A DNA stretch of 45,360 nt, from positions 1 to 45,360 of the forward strand of contig JAGVYF010000002.1 in assembly GCA_018303425.1 (NCBI GenBank). Direction: 5' to 3'. The notes beneath the pieces were generated by a model. The model did no database searches and was not told where the DNA came from. It worked only from the letters and a program-made list of their open reading frames with translations. The stretch is from Candidatus Woesearchaeota archaeon (GTDB lineage: Archaea; Nanobdellota; Nanobdellia; Woesearchaeales; JAGVYF01). The translations under genes and the position numbers were made by a program. The first letter of the stretch is position 1. Each line of letters begins with the position of its first letter. Below are positions 1-8,857 of this stretch, piece after piece.

Positions 1-1329
1 AAGACATTGCGCAGGTCCGCAGTCTTGTACACATGTATTGCATTCATTCCCCTCACAGATATTGTCTCCACATTGTCCACCTAAATCAATAGGTGATTTT
101 AGGCAAGCGCCTGATTTACAGCCGAATTCGCAAGGGATTGTTTCAACTCTATATTCACCATACTCACACCATGATTCTATTACAGAGTCACCAATTTCAC
201 CCGTTGTTGGTCCTGCTTTTGTGTAAGTACAAATTTCTACATTTGAGTATTGATTTTCTCCTTTTCTGTATTCAGTGACTCCTCTTTCATAGAAATTTTT
301 ACCGCTGTCTGAATCTGAACATTCGTTGAACACTCTTAAACAAAACTCTACCCTGTCAACTTCACCTGCCAAATTTTGGCTTTTGATATCAACGATTGAA
401 ATTTTAGTATCGTCTTTTAGAAGATATGCTTCTGATTCACTAAGTAAATCTGTTAGTTCGCCATTAACAATTAATTTTACTTCATCACTATTAACTAATA
501 ATGCTGAAACCTCATACTCTTTAAGCGACGCTTCATATGTCCTTGTTTCTCCTTCATCCAGTACATCAATTACATTACAGTTAAGTTCTTGTTCTGGAGG
601 CACACATGCACCGTTTTTGCAACCATTTGGACAAATATAAAATTTATGCTGTTGCTGGCAATTACGATTTACATAATTTTCCCAAAGGCCATTTGCACTA
701 TCCATTGCAGGCCCAAATTCTCCTTCTTTGCAGTTATCAACTCCAATTGAAGTTCCATTTTTTAAAATTTTTCCAAAAACATTATAATTGATACCATTAT
801 CAGAATCTTTAAGATCACAAGGATATTGCAGATTACAATATACAATATCTCCGCAATAATCAAACTCTACAGAATTAATTTTAAGTTTATATTTCCCATC
901 AATGTTAAACTCTTTAGCCAAATTATCCTCTTTAACTTCAGATGAATAAAGACGTCTAGTATTTACACCATTAATCCTAAAAATACAACTATTAGAACTT
1001 TTCTCACAATTTAATAAATGAACAATATAATTCTTACCAGATAATTCATAACCTTTGATATTATCCATTTCATTGCCGATAAGCATTTGATAAGCTGAGC
1101 TGTCTACAACAGGTTCAAAATTAACCTTTTCATAAACTTCACTATATCTATCTAAAAAAGATTGAGCATCAGGTGTATCTATTGACTGACCATTTACTGT
1201 ATCAGCCAACAATGGTTGATTTACCGTACCAGAAACAACAACTGTTAAATGGATAACAACAACTGATAATACCATAAACAATAAGCCAACTTTGGATTTG
1301 TGTAATTTGTATATATTAATTTCTACCAC
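1..1329 (-). CDS. Cys-rich, membrane-anchored surface protein (3' end outside window)
   Basis: A continuous open frame of 443 codons runs off the left edge; the C-terminus is missing. The GTG start lies about 30 nt after a TATA-like box (around 1356-1367), so the mRNA is probably leaderless. Residues about 12-34 form one hydrophobic segment (signal anchor or signal peptide), so the rest should be outside the cell. Two Cys clusters of the type CPNGCKNGAC and CEFGCKSGAC are followed at the edge by a CGDNICEGNECNTC-type motif, a kind common in large DPANN surface proteins. Between them, residues about 250-335 match a domain of the S-layer protein encoded at 13038-15560 (shared strings DEGETR, VNGELTD, QNLAGEVDRVEF). 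Function is unknown; a cell-surface structural or adhesive role is inferred. Confidence 0.8.
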   Translation of the reverse strand, partial: MVEINIYKLHKSKVGLLFMVLSVVVIHLTVVVSGTVNQPLLADTVNGQSIDTPDAQSFLDRYSEVYEKVNFEPVVDSSAYQMLIGNEMDNIKGYELSGKNYIVHLLNCEKSSNSCIFRINGVNTRRLYSSEVKEDNLAKEFNIDGKYKLKINSVEFDYCGDIVYCNLQYPCDLKDSDNGINYNVFGKILKNGTSIGVDNCKEGEFGPAMDSANGLWENYVNRNCQQQHKFYICPNGCKNGACVPPEQELNCNVIDVLDEGETRTYEASLKEYEVSALLVNSDEVKLIVNGELTDLLSESEAYLLKDDTKISIVDIKSQNLAGEVDRVEFCLRVFNECSDSDSGKNFYERGVTEYRKGENQYSNVEICTYTKAGPTTGEIGDSVIESWCEYGEYRVETIPCEFGCKSGACLKSPIDLGGQCGDNICEGNECNTCVQDCGPAQCL

Positions 1330-1777
1330 CTATTAAAATTAATATATTTCTAAAGTTTATATAACTATCCATTTGTCTAACGCCCCATAGTAATACTTTA
1401 GTAAAGTGAAGCTTCAATACAAAAGTTAGCATCTTCCAATGAGACACTACTACTTAATAGATTAGTAACCTATGGTTACTTCATGGGTTTAATAGCCAGT
1501 AACTTGCTACAACAATTAATTAAACGCATGAAGTTTAAAATCAAATATGACTTGCTATAGGGGGTATTTTTATTACCTTATATAATCGGTTTAAGGTGCA
1601 AACTGACGCTAACTTTGTTCAATTGCTTCACAAAGCTGAAGTATTACGATTAATGACACTACTTAACTTATAATCTTAGGGAGATATTGTTATGAGTAAT
1701 AAGCAAGGCAAAGTTCCAATAAATGGACAATATCCCCATAGGAACATTTATAATAGTGGGTGTATTTATTTGGACTA
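1330..1777. other. Intergenic region between divergent genes, with small inverted repeats
   Basis: This stretch holds the minus-strand promoter of the surface protein (TATA-like box about 1356-1367) and a TATA-like TTTATAATA at about 1747-1755, about 25 nt before the lysS ATG. Short palindromes occur at 1395-1407 (ACTTTA-G-TAAAGT) and 1465-1479 (GTAACC-TAT-GGTTAC), and a CTTCA/TGAAG hairpin lies near 1627-1642. I see no convincing gene or tRNA here. Confidence 0.5.
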
Positions 1778-3277
1778 ATGGAAGAAGACAATGTTTTAAT
1801 CAAGGAGAGGAAAGAAAAATTACGTAAATTACGTGAATTGGGTATAAATCCTTATCCATACAAATTCGATAGAAAACATTTGTCTAGTTATATAAATAAA
1901 AAGTATTCCAAACTTGAACATGGAAATAAATCTGAAGAAGTTGTTGTTGTAGCAGGCAGAATTTTGCAATTGCGTAAAATGGGTAAAGCCGCATTTGCGC
2001 ATATTCAAGACCGAGATGGAAAAGTGCAGATATATTTACGTGAGGACGGCTTAAAAGAAAAATATGATTTATTAAAATATATAGATATTGGAGATTTTAT
2101 AGGTATATCTGGCAAAGTTTTCAAGACAAAATTGGGTGAGGTTACTATTGAAGTCCAAGATTTGCAAATTTTAACAAAAACTTTACGCCCATTGCCTGAA
2201 AAATTTCACGGGCTAAAGGACCCTGAACTTCGATACAGAATGAGATATGTAGATTTAATTATGAACCCCGAAGTTAAAGATGTTTTTATAAGCAGGGCAA
2301 AAATAATTGGTTTAATAAGAAAATATTTTGATGACTATGGAGCTTTAGAAGTTGATACTCCCTGTTTACAGCCAATATATGGCGGAGCTGCTGCAAGACC
2401 TTTCAAAAGTCATTTACATGCTTTGAATATGCCTATATATTTGCGTATTTCAAATGAACTTTATTTGAAAAGGTTAATCGTTGGCGGGTTCGATAAAGTT
2501 TACGAATTTGCGCGCGACTTTAGAAATGAAGGTATTGATAAAACACATAACCCTGAATTTACTCAGATTGAGATGTATGAAGCCTATGTAGATTATGAAC
2601 ACATGATGAAACATGTCGAAAAAATATATGAAATGGCTGCAAAAGAACTGCATGGTTCTACTAAATTTAAATTTGGAGAGCATAATATTGATGTTAAAAC
2701 TCCCTGGAAACGTATGACTATGATTGAAGCTGTTAACAAGTTTGCGGGTTTGCAAAACAGTGGAATTACCGATATTTCTAAAGCATCAGATGAAGAATTA
2801 AAAGAAATAATTAGAAATTATAATATCGAAGTTAAAGGCGATTTAAGTCGCGGCATGATGATTCAACAAATCTTTGAAGAATTATGCGAAGATAAACTAA
2901 TCCAGCCGGTATTTATTATGCATCATCCAGTTGAATCTACACCTTTATGTAAAACTCTTCGTAATGGCGACGAAACTACAGTTGAAAGGTTTGAACCTTA
3001 CATTGCGGGTATGGAAATTGCAAATGGTTATTCTGAATTAAACGATCCAATAATGCAAAAGATGTTGCTTGAACAACAAGCAGAACAGCTACAAAATGGT
3101 TCAGAAGAAGCGCATCCTTACGATGAAGATTTTGTGCGCGCAATTGAATATGGAATGCCGCCAACTGGCGGAGTTGGTATTGGAATTGACAGGATGGTAA
3201 TGATATTAACTAATTCTGCCAGTATAAGAGACGTTATTTTATTTCCGTTTATGAAAGAAGAAAGTAATGGTGAATAG
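1778..3277 (+). CDS. lysS: Lysyl-tRNA synthetase, class II
   Basis: Charges tRNA-Lys with lysine in the cytoplasm. The protein has the class II layout: an N-terminal OB-fold anticodon-binding domain (about residues 50-150, with the RKMGKAAFAHIQDRDG string), then motif 1, motif 2 (FRNEGIDKTHNPEFTQIE, near residue 247) and motif 3 (GIGIDRMVM, near 466). The length of about 499 residues is normal for LysS. Many euryarchaea instead use class I LysRS, so this is the bacterial/eukaryal-type enzyme, as found in numerous DPANN genomes. An in-frame GTG lies 18 nt upstream, but the ATG is preferred because it sits about 25 nt after a TATA-like box and begins a typical N-terminus (MEEDN). Confidence 0.96.
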   Translation: MEEDNVLIKERKEKLRKLRELGINPYPYKFDRKHLSSYINKKYSKLEHGNKSEEVVVVAGRILQLRKMGKAAFAHIQDRDGKVQIYLREDGLKEKYDLLKYIDIGDFIGISGKVFKTKLGEVTIEVQDLQILTKTLRPLPEKFHGLKDPELRYRMRYVDLIMNPEVKDVFISRAKIIGLIRKYFDDYGALEVDTPCLQPIYGGAAARPFKSHLHALNMPIYLRISNELYLKRLIVGGFDKVYEFARDFRNEGIDKTHNPEFTQIEMYEAYVDYEHMMKHVEKIYEMAAKELHGSTKFKFGEHNIDVKTPWKRMTMIEAVNKFAGLQNSGITDISKASDEELKEIIRNYNIEVKGDLSRGMMIQQIFEELCEDKLIQPVFIMHHPVESTPLCKTLRNGDETTVERFEPYIAGMEIANGYSELNDPIMQKMLLEQQAEQLQNGSEEAHPYDEDFVRAIEYGMPPTGGVGIGIDRMVMILTNSASIRDVILFPFMKEESNGE

Positions 3278-3322
3278 AACACCACAATCCTTATAAATGA
3301 AAAACTTGTTTCTAATGATATA

Positions 3323-3652
3323 ATGGTTAATAGAGCTCAGCTTGGCTTAATTGAGCCAGTGATAATAATGGGCCGAAAGGTTATGGCCCGCATTGATACT
3401 GGCGCAGAACGCAGTTCAATTCATGATGAATTGGCTGTTGAATTGGGTATTAAACTAAGCGGGGAAACACAAAAAATTAGATCTGCTAATGGTTTAACTA
3501 AACGTCCCCTGGCAAATGTTGTTATTGAGATGGGGAATCAAGTAATTAAAACACAGATTACTGTTTATGACCGCAGCAAAATGAAATATCTTTTGTTAAT
3601 CGGACATGACGTATTGAAGCAAGGAAATTTTTTGATTGATCCATTAAAATAA
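3323..3652 (+). CDS. Retropepsin-like small protease, RimB/COG4067-like
   Basis: This 109-residue protein has an aspartic-protease-like signature, ARIDTGAERSSIHD (Asp25-Thr-Gly), and a later LLIGHDVL segment. It resembles the COG4067 family (once annotated as ATP-dependent zinc proteases), which is typically encoded next to RimK-type ATP-grasp ligases; some members trim glutamate tails added by RimK. Its neighbour downstream is such a ligase, which supports that reading. A single short domain implies a homodimer active site, as in retropepsins. A TATA-like TTATAAAT at 3291-3298 lies about 28 nt before the ATG, suggesting a leaderless transcript. The substrate is unknown. Confidence 0.75.
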   Translation: MVNRAQLGLIEPVIIMGRKVMARIDTGAERSSIHDELAVELGIKLSGETQKIRSANGLTKRPLANVVIEMGNQVIKTQITVYDRSKMKYLLLIGHDVLKQGNFLIDPLK

Positions 3653-3784
3653 GATTGATATAGAAAATTTATAAAATAATCTGACTGAAATAATTCAAAT
3701 AATTGTTAAGAATAATTGGCTAATATTATTTTTACAAATAATATTCCTCTTTAATAAATATATTAAATGATTTTGTCATGATTG

Positions 3785-4855
3785 GTGAAATATTTGAAAG
3801 CTGCAATTATATCATTAGGAAGTGTAAGTTCACAGTGGATTTCTAACGAATTAAAAAAATACTTTGATAAAGTAGACTTTTTACAGTTAAGAAAGTTTGA
3901 AGTTACAATTGATCACAAAGAGTCTCAGATTTTTTATGACGGCGAAGAATTAGGAGATTATGATTGTGTGTATGTGAGAGGTTCAGGCAAATATGCGCAA
4001 TTATTAAGATGTATTTCTTCAATTTTAGAACAAAAAGAAAGGATATATTTGCCTTTAAAGTCATCAGTATTTACAATTGCGCATGATAAATTATTAACCA
4101 ATTTATATTTACAAAAAGCAGGTGTACCTATGCCATGCACTTATCTTGTTTCTAACCTTGAAACAGGTAAACATATGTTGAAACGCATTAAATATCCAAT
4201 AGTATTAAAATTTCCAGAGGGTACGCATGGTAAAGGCGTAATGTTTGCCGAATCATATGCAAGCGCATCTGCATTAGTTGATGCGTTTACTGCTTTAAAA
4301 CAGCCTTTCTTGATTCAGGAATTTATTGATAACGATGGTTCAGATTACAGAGCAATTGTTGTCGGTGATGAAGTTGTGGCTTCAATGAAAAGGATTGCCG
4401 CTAAAGGTGAAAATCGTTCCAATGTTCATGCGGGAGGTTCTTGCGTGCCTTTTGATTTGCCTGCAAAATTTAAACATTCGGCAATTGCAGCTGCACGAGC
4501 TGTAAACGCTGACATTATTGCAGTGGATTTAATGGAAAGCGGGCACGGTCCGGTTGTTTTGGAAGTTAACTCTTCACCCGGATTACAAGGCATAACTGCT
4601 GCAACAGGTATAAACGTTGCAGATAAAATTGCTAAATTTTTAGCTGTAAAAACAATAAACCTAAAAAAAATTGATTCTAAACTATTGCCCAATTTAAAAA
4701 TAAGCAACCAATCTAAACATTTATCAGTCAATATCAAAATTCGCAACGGTAAAATTATTCTGCCTGAATTTTTAACCAACGCAACATCGTTCAGAGAAGA
4801 TGAAGAGTTAATATTTGAAGTTAAAAAAGGAAAATTAATTATTGAACGCATCTAA
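3785..4855 (+). CDS. RimK-type ATP-grasp ligase with C-terminal AbrB-like segment
   Basis: Predicted to join an amino acid (often glutamate) to a protein or small-molecule carboxylate using ATP. The ATP-grasp core shows KFPEGTHGKGVM (phosphate-binding loop), QEFIDNDGSDYRAIVVG and the metal/ATP residues in VLEVNSSPGL, as in RimK/LysX. The last 40 or so residues contain NGKIILPEFL and EDEELIFEVKKGKLIIE, which resemble a SpoVT/AbrB-like swapped-hairpin fold and are not part of standard RimK. The start is GTG; a TTG one codon earlier is also possible. A TATA-like run near 3754-3766 precedes it. The small protease upstream is the likely functional partner. The 3' end overlaps the convergent gpmI by 4 bp. 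Substrate not predictable. Confidence 0.85.
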   Translation: MKYLKAAIISLGSVSSQWISNELKKYFDKVDFLQLRKFEVTIDHKESQIFYDGEELGDYDCVYVRGSGKYAQLLRCISSILEQKERIYLPLKSSVFTIAHDKLLTNLYLQKAGVPMPCTYLVSNLETGKHMLKRIKYPIVLKFPEGTHGKGVMFAESYASASALVDAFTALKQPFLIQEFIDNDGSDYRAIVVGDEVVASMKRIAAKGENRSNVHAGGSCVPFDLPAKFKHSAIAAARAVNADIIAVDLMESGHGPVVLEVNSSPGLQGITAATGINVADKIAKFLAVKTINLKKIDSKLLPNLKISNQSKHLSVNIKIRNGKIILPEFLTNATSFREDEELIFEVKKGKLIIERI

Positions 4856-6357
4856 TCTTTGATAATCAAACTTTCACCAGTCATTTCTTCAGGCTTTTTG
4901 ATGTTTAAAATTTCTAATAATGTGGGCGCAACATCAGCAAGTATGCCTTTTCGTTTTAATTTTGCATTATAATTAAATAAATAAAGTGGAACAGGATTAG
5001 AAGTGTGAGCAGTGTCTGAATTATTGTACCCTTCTATCATATGCTCGCAGTTACCATGATCAGCAGTGATTATTGCGCAACCCCCCAAACCTTTTAACCT
5101 TTTTAAAATTTCGCCTAAACATTCGTCAACAGTTTCAACTGCTATTGTTGCAGCTTTTAATACGCCAGTATGCCCGACCATATCCGGATTTGCAAAATTT
5201 AATACAATGAAATCATAAGACGACATTTTCATCAACAATTCCTTAGTTATTTCATGAGCAGACATCTCCGGTTTCAGGTCATATGTTCTAACTTTAGGAC
5301 TCTGGATTAAAACCCTGTCTTCACCCTTAAATGGTTTTTCATTTAATCCATTTAAAAAATAAGTTACATGCGCATATTTTTCAGTTTCAGCGATTCTTAA
5401 CTGGGTTAAATTTTCTTGGCTTAACACCTCGCCCAATACTTTATCCGGGACATGTTTTGGAAATGCAATTTTAAGATGTTTTAATACCCTGTCATATTCA
5501 GTGAAAGTGACAAACGTAGTTTTTACATATTTACGTTTAAATTCTTTAAATTCTAAATCGACAAATGCATGGGTTAGTTGGCGAACACGATCTGGCCTAA
5601 AATTAAAAAAAATAATAGCCTCATTATCTTTTACACCATGATAATTGCCTACTACCATTGGAGGTATAAATTCGTCAGTTTTACCTTGCTTATATGCAGC
5701 TTTAATGGCTTCTTTTGCATTTTTATGGTAAAATGTTGAAGCATTTACAATATTATCATATGCTTTTTTGGTCCTTTCCCACCTTTTATCTCTATCCATC
5801 GCATAAAACCTTCCGGCAATTGTTGCAATTTGTCCAATACCTTTAAGTTTTCTTTCCAATCTTCTAATATATTTTTGAGCAGATTGCGGTTTTGTATCTC
5901 GGCCATCTAGGATAGCATGCACATAAACTTTTGAACCAAGCTTTTTAGCAAAATCAATTAATGCATATAAATGATTAATGTGAGAATGGACACCGCCATC
6001 GCTTACTAATCCGATTAAGTGCACATATTCATTTTTAGAAAAGATCTCTGCCAACGCTTGATTTTCAAAAAAACTTTTATCATTAATTCTTGAATCTATC
6101 AAAAGAAGTTCTTGTTTGATGATTCTGCCTGCGCCAATGTTTAAATGACCGACCTCTGAACTCCCCATCTGATATTCAGGTAAGCCAACTGCACTGCCAG
6201 AAGCTTTTAACACTGATTGCGGCGCTTCTTTTTCAAGCATGTCAAGTATGGGTTTTTTAGCTTGCTTGACAGCATTGCCTTTCTTGCTCCATGAAATTCC
6301 GTACCCATCTAATATAATTAACATTACTGGTTTTAATGGCGCTTTTTCACTGGTCAT
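4852..6357 (-). CDS. gpmI: 2,3-bisphosphoglycerate-independent phosphoglycerate mutase (bacterial type)
   Basis: Interconverts 3- and 2-phosphoglycerate in lower glycolysis, using two metal ions and a phosphoserine. Visible motifs are the N-terminal metal site ILDGYG, the nucleophile loop MGSSEVGHLNIGAGR (Ser near residue 65), DGRDTKP, NFRPDRVRQL, ANPDMVGHTG, TADHGNCEHM and DTAHTSNPVP. The 501-residue length fits GpmI and is longer than the usual archaeal ApgM, so this is the bacterial-type enzyme. It is the third gene of PAC2-eno-gpmI; its ATG overlaps the eno stop (ATGA), pointing to translational coupling of consecutive glycolytic enzymes. Confidence 0.96.
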   Translation of the reverse strand: MTSEKAPLKPVMLIILDGYGISWSKKGNAVKQAKKPILDMLEKEAPQSVLKASGSAVGLPEYQMGSSEVGHLNIGAGRIIKQELLLIDSRINDKSFFENQALAEIFSKNEYVHLIGLVSDGGVHSHINHLYALIDFAKKLGSKVYVHAILDGRDTKPQSAQKYIRRLERKLKGIGQIATIAGRFYAMDRDKRWERTKKAYDNIVNASTFYHKNAKEAIKAAYKQGKTDEFIPPMVVGNYHGVKDNEAIIFFNFRPDRVRQLTHAFVDLEFKEFKRKYVKTTFVTFTEYDRVLKHLKIAFPKHVPDKVLGEVLSQENLTQLRIAETEKYAHVTYFLNGLNEKPFKGEDRVLIQSPKVRTYDLKPEMSAHEITKELLMKMSSYDFIVLNFANPDMVGHTGVLKAATIAVETVDECLGEILKRLKGLGGCAIITADHGNCEHMIEGYNNSDTAHTSNPVPLYLFNYNAKLKRKGILADVAPTLLEILNIKKPEEMTGESLIIKD

Positions 6358-7604
6358 AATTTAGCAAACTCTCCGTTTTTTCCTAATTCTTTTTCAATTT
6401 CAACTAATCTTTCATATTTCGCAAGCCGTTCAGGTTTAGACGGGGCACCGGCCTTAATTTGTCCACAACCTATACCAACAGCTAAATCTGATATGAAAGT
6501 ATCCATTGTTTCACCAGATCTATGGCTTACCATCACATTCCAATGATTCATTAAAGCAAACCGTCCAGCGTCAATCGCTTCTGTTAAAGTTCCTATCTGA
6601 TTAACTTTTAAAAGTAATGCGTTGCACGATTTTTTGTGATATGCGGTATCAAGTCTTTCAAGATTTGTAACAAGTAAATCATCGCCAATTATCTGTAGCT
6701 TTCTGCCAAAATTCTTCGTAAATTCTGCAAAATGCTCAAATTGTTCTTGTTCAAAAGGATCCTCAATTGATATGATTGGATAATTATTGATAAGTTCTTC
6801 ATAAACCTCTATCATTTTATGATGAGCAAGCTTTTTATTATTATACAAATAATGTCCTTCTTGACCAAAAATTTCAGATTTATAAAATTCTGAAGCCGCA
6901 ACATCAATTGCAAATTTGACTTGTTTTGCATAACCTAAATTATCTACTGCTTTTTGCATTAAATCAAGAGCTTCCTGCGGTAATGATATATTTGGCGCAA
7001 AACCTCCTTCATCACCAAGTGTAGGTTTACCATATTTTAAAGTTATAACTTTCCCAAGTTCTTTAAAGATCTCTTTACTTTTTACCAGAGTTTCTGAGAA
7101 GGTTTTAAACCGCGGAACAATCATGAACTCTTGAAATTGAAGATTATTTTTTGCGTGTTTTCCGCCATTAATAATATTCATAAAAGGCACAGGAATCAAA
7201 CGATTTTCACCGATGGAATGATATAATGTTTTCCCTAATTCAAGCGCCCTAACTCTTGCAATCGCCAAGCTTGTGCCAAGGATGGCGTTTCCGCCTAAAT
7301 TTTTTTTATTTTCAGTCCCGTCAAGTTTACACATCAAATCATCAAGTTTTTCCTGTTCAGTAACGTTTTTGTTTAAAATATTTTTTTTAATAATTGTATT
7401 TACATTTTTTATTGCAGTATTAACACTGCCATCTTTATCTCTTAATTCCACTGTTTCATATTTACCGGTTGATGCGCCGGAGGGCACAGATGCCTTGGCA
7501 CTGTAATTTTCAGTTGAAACTTTAACTTCAATTGTAGGCCTGAATCTAGAATCAAGTACCTCTCTAGCTTTTACCACTTTTATATGATTTTTCAGAAAAA
7601 TCAC
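6354..7604 (-). CDS. eno: Enolase
   Basis: Dehydrates 2-phosphoglycerate to phosphoenolpyruvate, using the product of the coupled gpmI. Key segments are present: SGASTGKYE (mobile loop), GGKHAKNNLQFQEFMI, DEGGFAP, the metal ligands in FAIDVAASEF, SIEDPFEQ and IGDDLLVTN, the catalytic Lys in LLLKVNQIGT, and SHRSGET. The length (416 aa) is normal. It overlaps the PAC2 gene upstream and gpmI downstream by 4 bp each, so all three are probably one transcript. Enolase sits with the S2 operon in many archaea; here it is grouped with gpmI instead. Confidence 0.97.
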   Translation of the reverse strand: MIFLKNHIKVVKAREVLDSRFRPTIEVKVSTENYSAKASVPSGASTGKYETVELRDKDGSVNTAIKNVNTIIKKNILNKNVTEQEKLDDLMCKLDGTENKKNLGGNAILGTSLAIARVRALELGKTLYHSIGENRLIPVPFMNIINGGKHAKNNLQFQEFMIVPRFKTFSETLVKSKEIFKELGKVITLKYGKPTLGDEGGFAPNISLPQEALDLMQKAVDNLGYAKQVKFAIDVAASEFYKSEIFGQEGHYLYNNKKLAHHKMIEVYEELINNYPIISIEDPFEQEQFEHFAEFTKNFGRKLQIIGDDLLVTNLERLDTAYHKKSCNALLLKVNQIGTLTEAIDAGRFALMNHWNVMVSHRSGETMDTFISDLAVGIGCGQIKAGAPSKPERLAKYERLVEIEKELGKNGEFAKL

Positions 7605-8377
7605 CCTATATATTTTATTTCTTTAGTGCGTATATCTTTTAATGTTTTGCTTACTGCATTAATGTCTTCTGATCTTTTTTTTACTGATTGTTCAATATCT
7701 TTAATATCTTTTTCAAGTTTTTTTATGTCTATTTTAAAATTAAATTTTTGATTTAATAATTTTACTATCTCTTTAGCCCCTTTTATTCCCACATATAATG
7801 GATGCGCGAAAGTTTCTGCTAACAATATCATTGCGTCAATATTTCTTCTGCCAGCTAAACCCGGAAGCAGTCCTGACAAACCTATAATTGGTCCAACTAA
7901 ACCAGAAATGTTATTATTAAGTTTTATTTCTTTTTTATATCGCGCAATTATTTTTTTATTGTTTGCAGTGCAATACACTTTAGGATTTTTGGGTTCACTT
8001 TGGAGTCCAATCCCGCCCAGGCATATCATTTCTTTACAGTGGTGCTTTTCTATGAATTCAAGTATTTTATAACATAGCTGGTATGTGCTAGGCTCATCAA
8101 TTGGTTGGGCATCTCCCGTTAGAAACAAAAATTCCTGATTTTTAATTTTTTTGTGGTATAATACAATTTTAGGGATCTCAATTAAATTGTCTTCATTTAC
8201 AAAAACTGAATACGGAAGATAATCAGATGTGAATTCTGCAACTTTATCAGCTTTCAATTCGCTTATCATAAAATCTATTGTTATCTTACCCACATTGCCT
8301 ATGCCAGGTAAACCACCAATAAATATAGGATTAGAAATCTTAATATTTTGATTAATATTTTCTATTTTCCAGACCAT
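7601..8377 (-). CDS. PAC2 family protein (proteasome assembly chaperone-like)
   Basis: Member of the archaeal PAC2 family related to eukaryotic proteasome assembly chaperone 2; the archaeal role is not firmly established. Visible family features are the N-terminal GGLPGIGNVGKI, the central ICLGGIGLQSEPKNPKVYCT and the GLSGLLPGLAGRRNIDAMIL region, followed by HPLYVGIKGAKE and a charged, coiled-coil-like C-terminal tail (about residues 220-250). It is the first gene of the PAC2-eno-gpmI set and ends with an ATGA overlap into eno. In many archaea PAC2 follows nop10; here nop10 lies just upstream on the same strand, separated by a repeat-bearing gap. Confidence 0.88.
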   Translation of the reverse strand: MVWKIENINQNIKISNPIFIGGLPGIGNVGKITIDFMISELKADKVAEFTSDYLPYSVFVNEDNLIEIPKIVLYHKKIKNQEFLFLTGDAQPIDEPSTYQLCYKILEFIEKHHCKEMICLGGIGLQSEPKNPKVYCTANNKKIIARYKKEIKLNNNISGLVGPIIGLSGLLPGLAGRRNIDAMILLAETFAHPLYVGIKGAKEIVKLLNQKFNFKIDIKKLEKDIKDIEQSVKKRSEDINAVSKTLKDIRTKEIKYIG

Positions 8378-8482
8378 CTAATAAGAATTAGTTTTAAGGT
8401 ATTTAAAGTTTTGTGTTCCTTGTAAGTAAAAAGTCAAATACTGAAAAATTAACTTTACTTCTTTGAAAACCAATCAATCAAA

Positions 8483-8640
8483 AGCTCACTGACACTATCG
8501 GTCACAGACCGATAACATGCCCGCCATTCGGCTCAGTCAGCGCTACAAACGCAAGCTTTTGACTGCCGAATAACTAAGTCAAAAACAGGTAGAAAATAAG
8601 TGTATTTTATTGATTTAGGAATTTAAACCTTTCTTATTGT
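8483..8640. repeat. Intergenic structured repeat, copy D1
   Basis: Non-coding, more GC-rich than its surroundings, between PAC2 and nop10. It contains a hairpin around ATCGGTC-ACA-GACCGAT near 8497-8515, an outer pairing CACTGAC/GTCAGCG, and a second hairpin TTTTGACT (8557-8564) / AGTCAAAA (8577-8584). A 19-nt string at 8593-8611 is repeated exactly at 23354-23372. Related sequence occurs near 16695-16805. It may be an ncRNA or the remains of a mobile element; strand and function are unknown. Confidence 0.55.
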
Positions 8641-8654
8641 GCTCAATTACTCAA

Positions 8655-8819
8655 TTATAATAATCCCTGTTCTTTTTTTGCTTTTCTCCTATACTTCCCG
8701 TAAGGATCTTCAGGAGCATATTTGGCAGGTTTTTTAGAATATGTTTTAGAACCGCATTTATTGCAAATTTCATTTAAAGTATAAATTTCACATTTTTGAC
8801 AGAATAATATGTGTTTCAT
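8655..8819 (-). CDS. nop10: Ribosome biogenesis protein Nop10
   Basis: 54-residue zinc-ribbon protein of the H/ACA ribonucleoprotein, which guides pseudouridylation of rRNA with Cbf5, Gar1 and L7Ae. The N-terminal ribbon has CQKC (Cys7/10) and CNKC (Cys19/22), followed by the Nop10 hallmark KKPAKYAPEDPYGKYRR, which wraps Cbf5. It lies 38 bp after aIF2-alpha in the conserved archaeal order L44e-S27e-aIF2alpha-Nop10 and is likely part of that transcript. Confidence 0.95.
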   Translation of the reverse strand: MKHILFCQKCEIYTLNEICNKCGSKTYSKKPAKYAPEDPYGKYRRKAKKEQGLL

Positions 8820-8857
8820 TTATTATGCTCATAACCTGAACTGACTATATTGAGTAT

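Noticed and set aside
1692-1778. A 28-codon ORF just before lysS.
   Set aside because: No ribosome-binding site or family similarity; it overlaps the lysS promoter region.
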